Below the pieces are notes generated by a model. The model had not been told where the DNA came from, did no database searches, and saw only the letters and a program-made list of their open reading frames with translations. The translations under genes were made by a program, and so were the position numbers. Shown here piece by piece: positions 14,226 to 14,357 of a DNA stretch of 14,357 nt (the first letter of the stretch is position 1; each line of letters opens with the position of its first letter). Location: the NCBI GenBank assembly GCA_001801515.1, contig MGXX01000073.1, forward strand, positions 1-14,357, written 5' to 3'. This DNA is from Gammaproteobacteria bacterium RIFCSPHIGHO2_12_FULL_38_11 (GTDB lineage: Bacteria; Pseudomonadota; Gammaproteobacteria; Coxiellales; Coxiellaceae).

Positions 14226-14357
14226 ACTAAATTGGACGAACATACGATAGCAAAGAGATATTAAGGTTTTATTAATCAAAAATATTTCTATTAAATTAGC
14301 TTTGCGCAGGACAAAATTTTTAAATAATTTTCAGAAGTAATGCAAAACAAACAAGAA

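Overview
This AT-rich window reads as a chromosomal segment of a gammaproteobacterium, most likely a host-associated member of the Legionellales (Coxiella/Legionella side). That placement is inference. It rests on the hemC-hemD-hemX-hemY order, the yggS/yggT pair, a gammaproteobacterial CsrA, an EirA/DUF3757-like periplasmic protein, and one giant repetitive coiled-coil protein of the kind common among type IV effectors.

Layout. Positions 154-4494 (minus) hold a 1446-residue protein. Its N-terminal part shows His131-Asp152-Gln195-Cys200 with the order and spacing of CE-clan cysteine proteases (Ulp1/YopJ type). It is followed by a region of unknown fold, about seven or eight helical repeats of roughly 95 residues, and a short charged tail. 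Positions 4756-6981 hold pckA (ATP-type PEP carboxykinase) and yggS. Positions 6984-7534 (minus) carry a DUF4160-DUF2442 pair that sits between yggS and yggT. Positions 7655-9654 hold yggT, a small exported protein and a PlsC-type acyltransferase. Positions 9688-13319 are the haem cluster hemC, hemD, hemX and a short hemY. rpiA overlaps the end of hemY, and csrA lies convergent to it.

The most unusual feature is a dispersed hairpin repeat family present six times: a divergent pair at 1-129, one copy at 4512-4535, and a 56-bp tandem array of three at about 10615-10776. The 8-bp stem has a GGAA (once GGTA) loop. Two inner base pairs differ between copies in a compensatory way, and one G-U pair is kept at the same place in all six. 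The last tandem copy supplies the Shine-Dalgarno sequence of hemD. A second, unrelated 37-bp inverted repeat fills the hemD-hemX gap around a candidate hemX promoter.

Functionally the ordinary genes cover gluconeogenesis (pckA), PLP homeostasis (yggS), tetrapyrrole synthesis up to uroporphyrinogen III (hemC, hemD) with the membrane partners HemX/HemY, the pentose phosphate pathway (rpiA) and global post-transcriptional control (csrA). The giant protein, with a possible PmrA-like box in its promoter, is the best candidate for an undescribed effector-like system.
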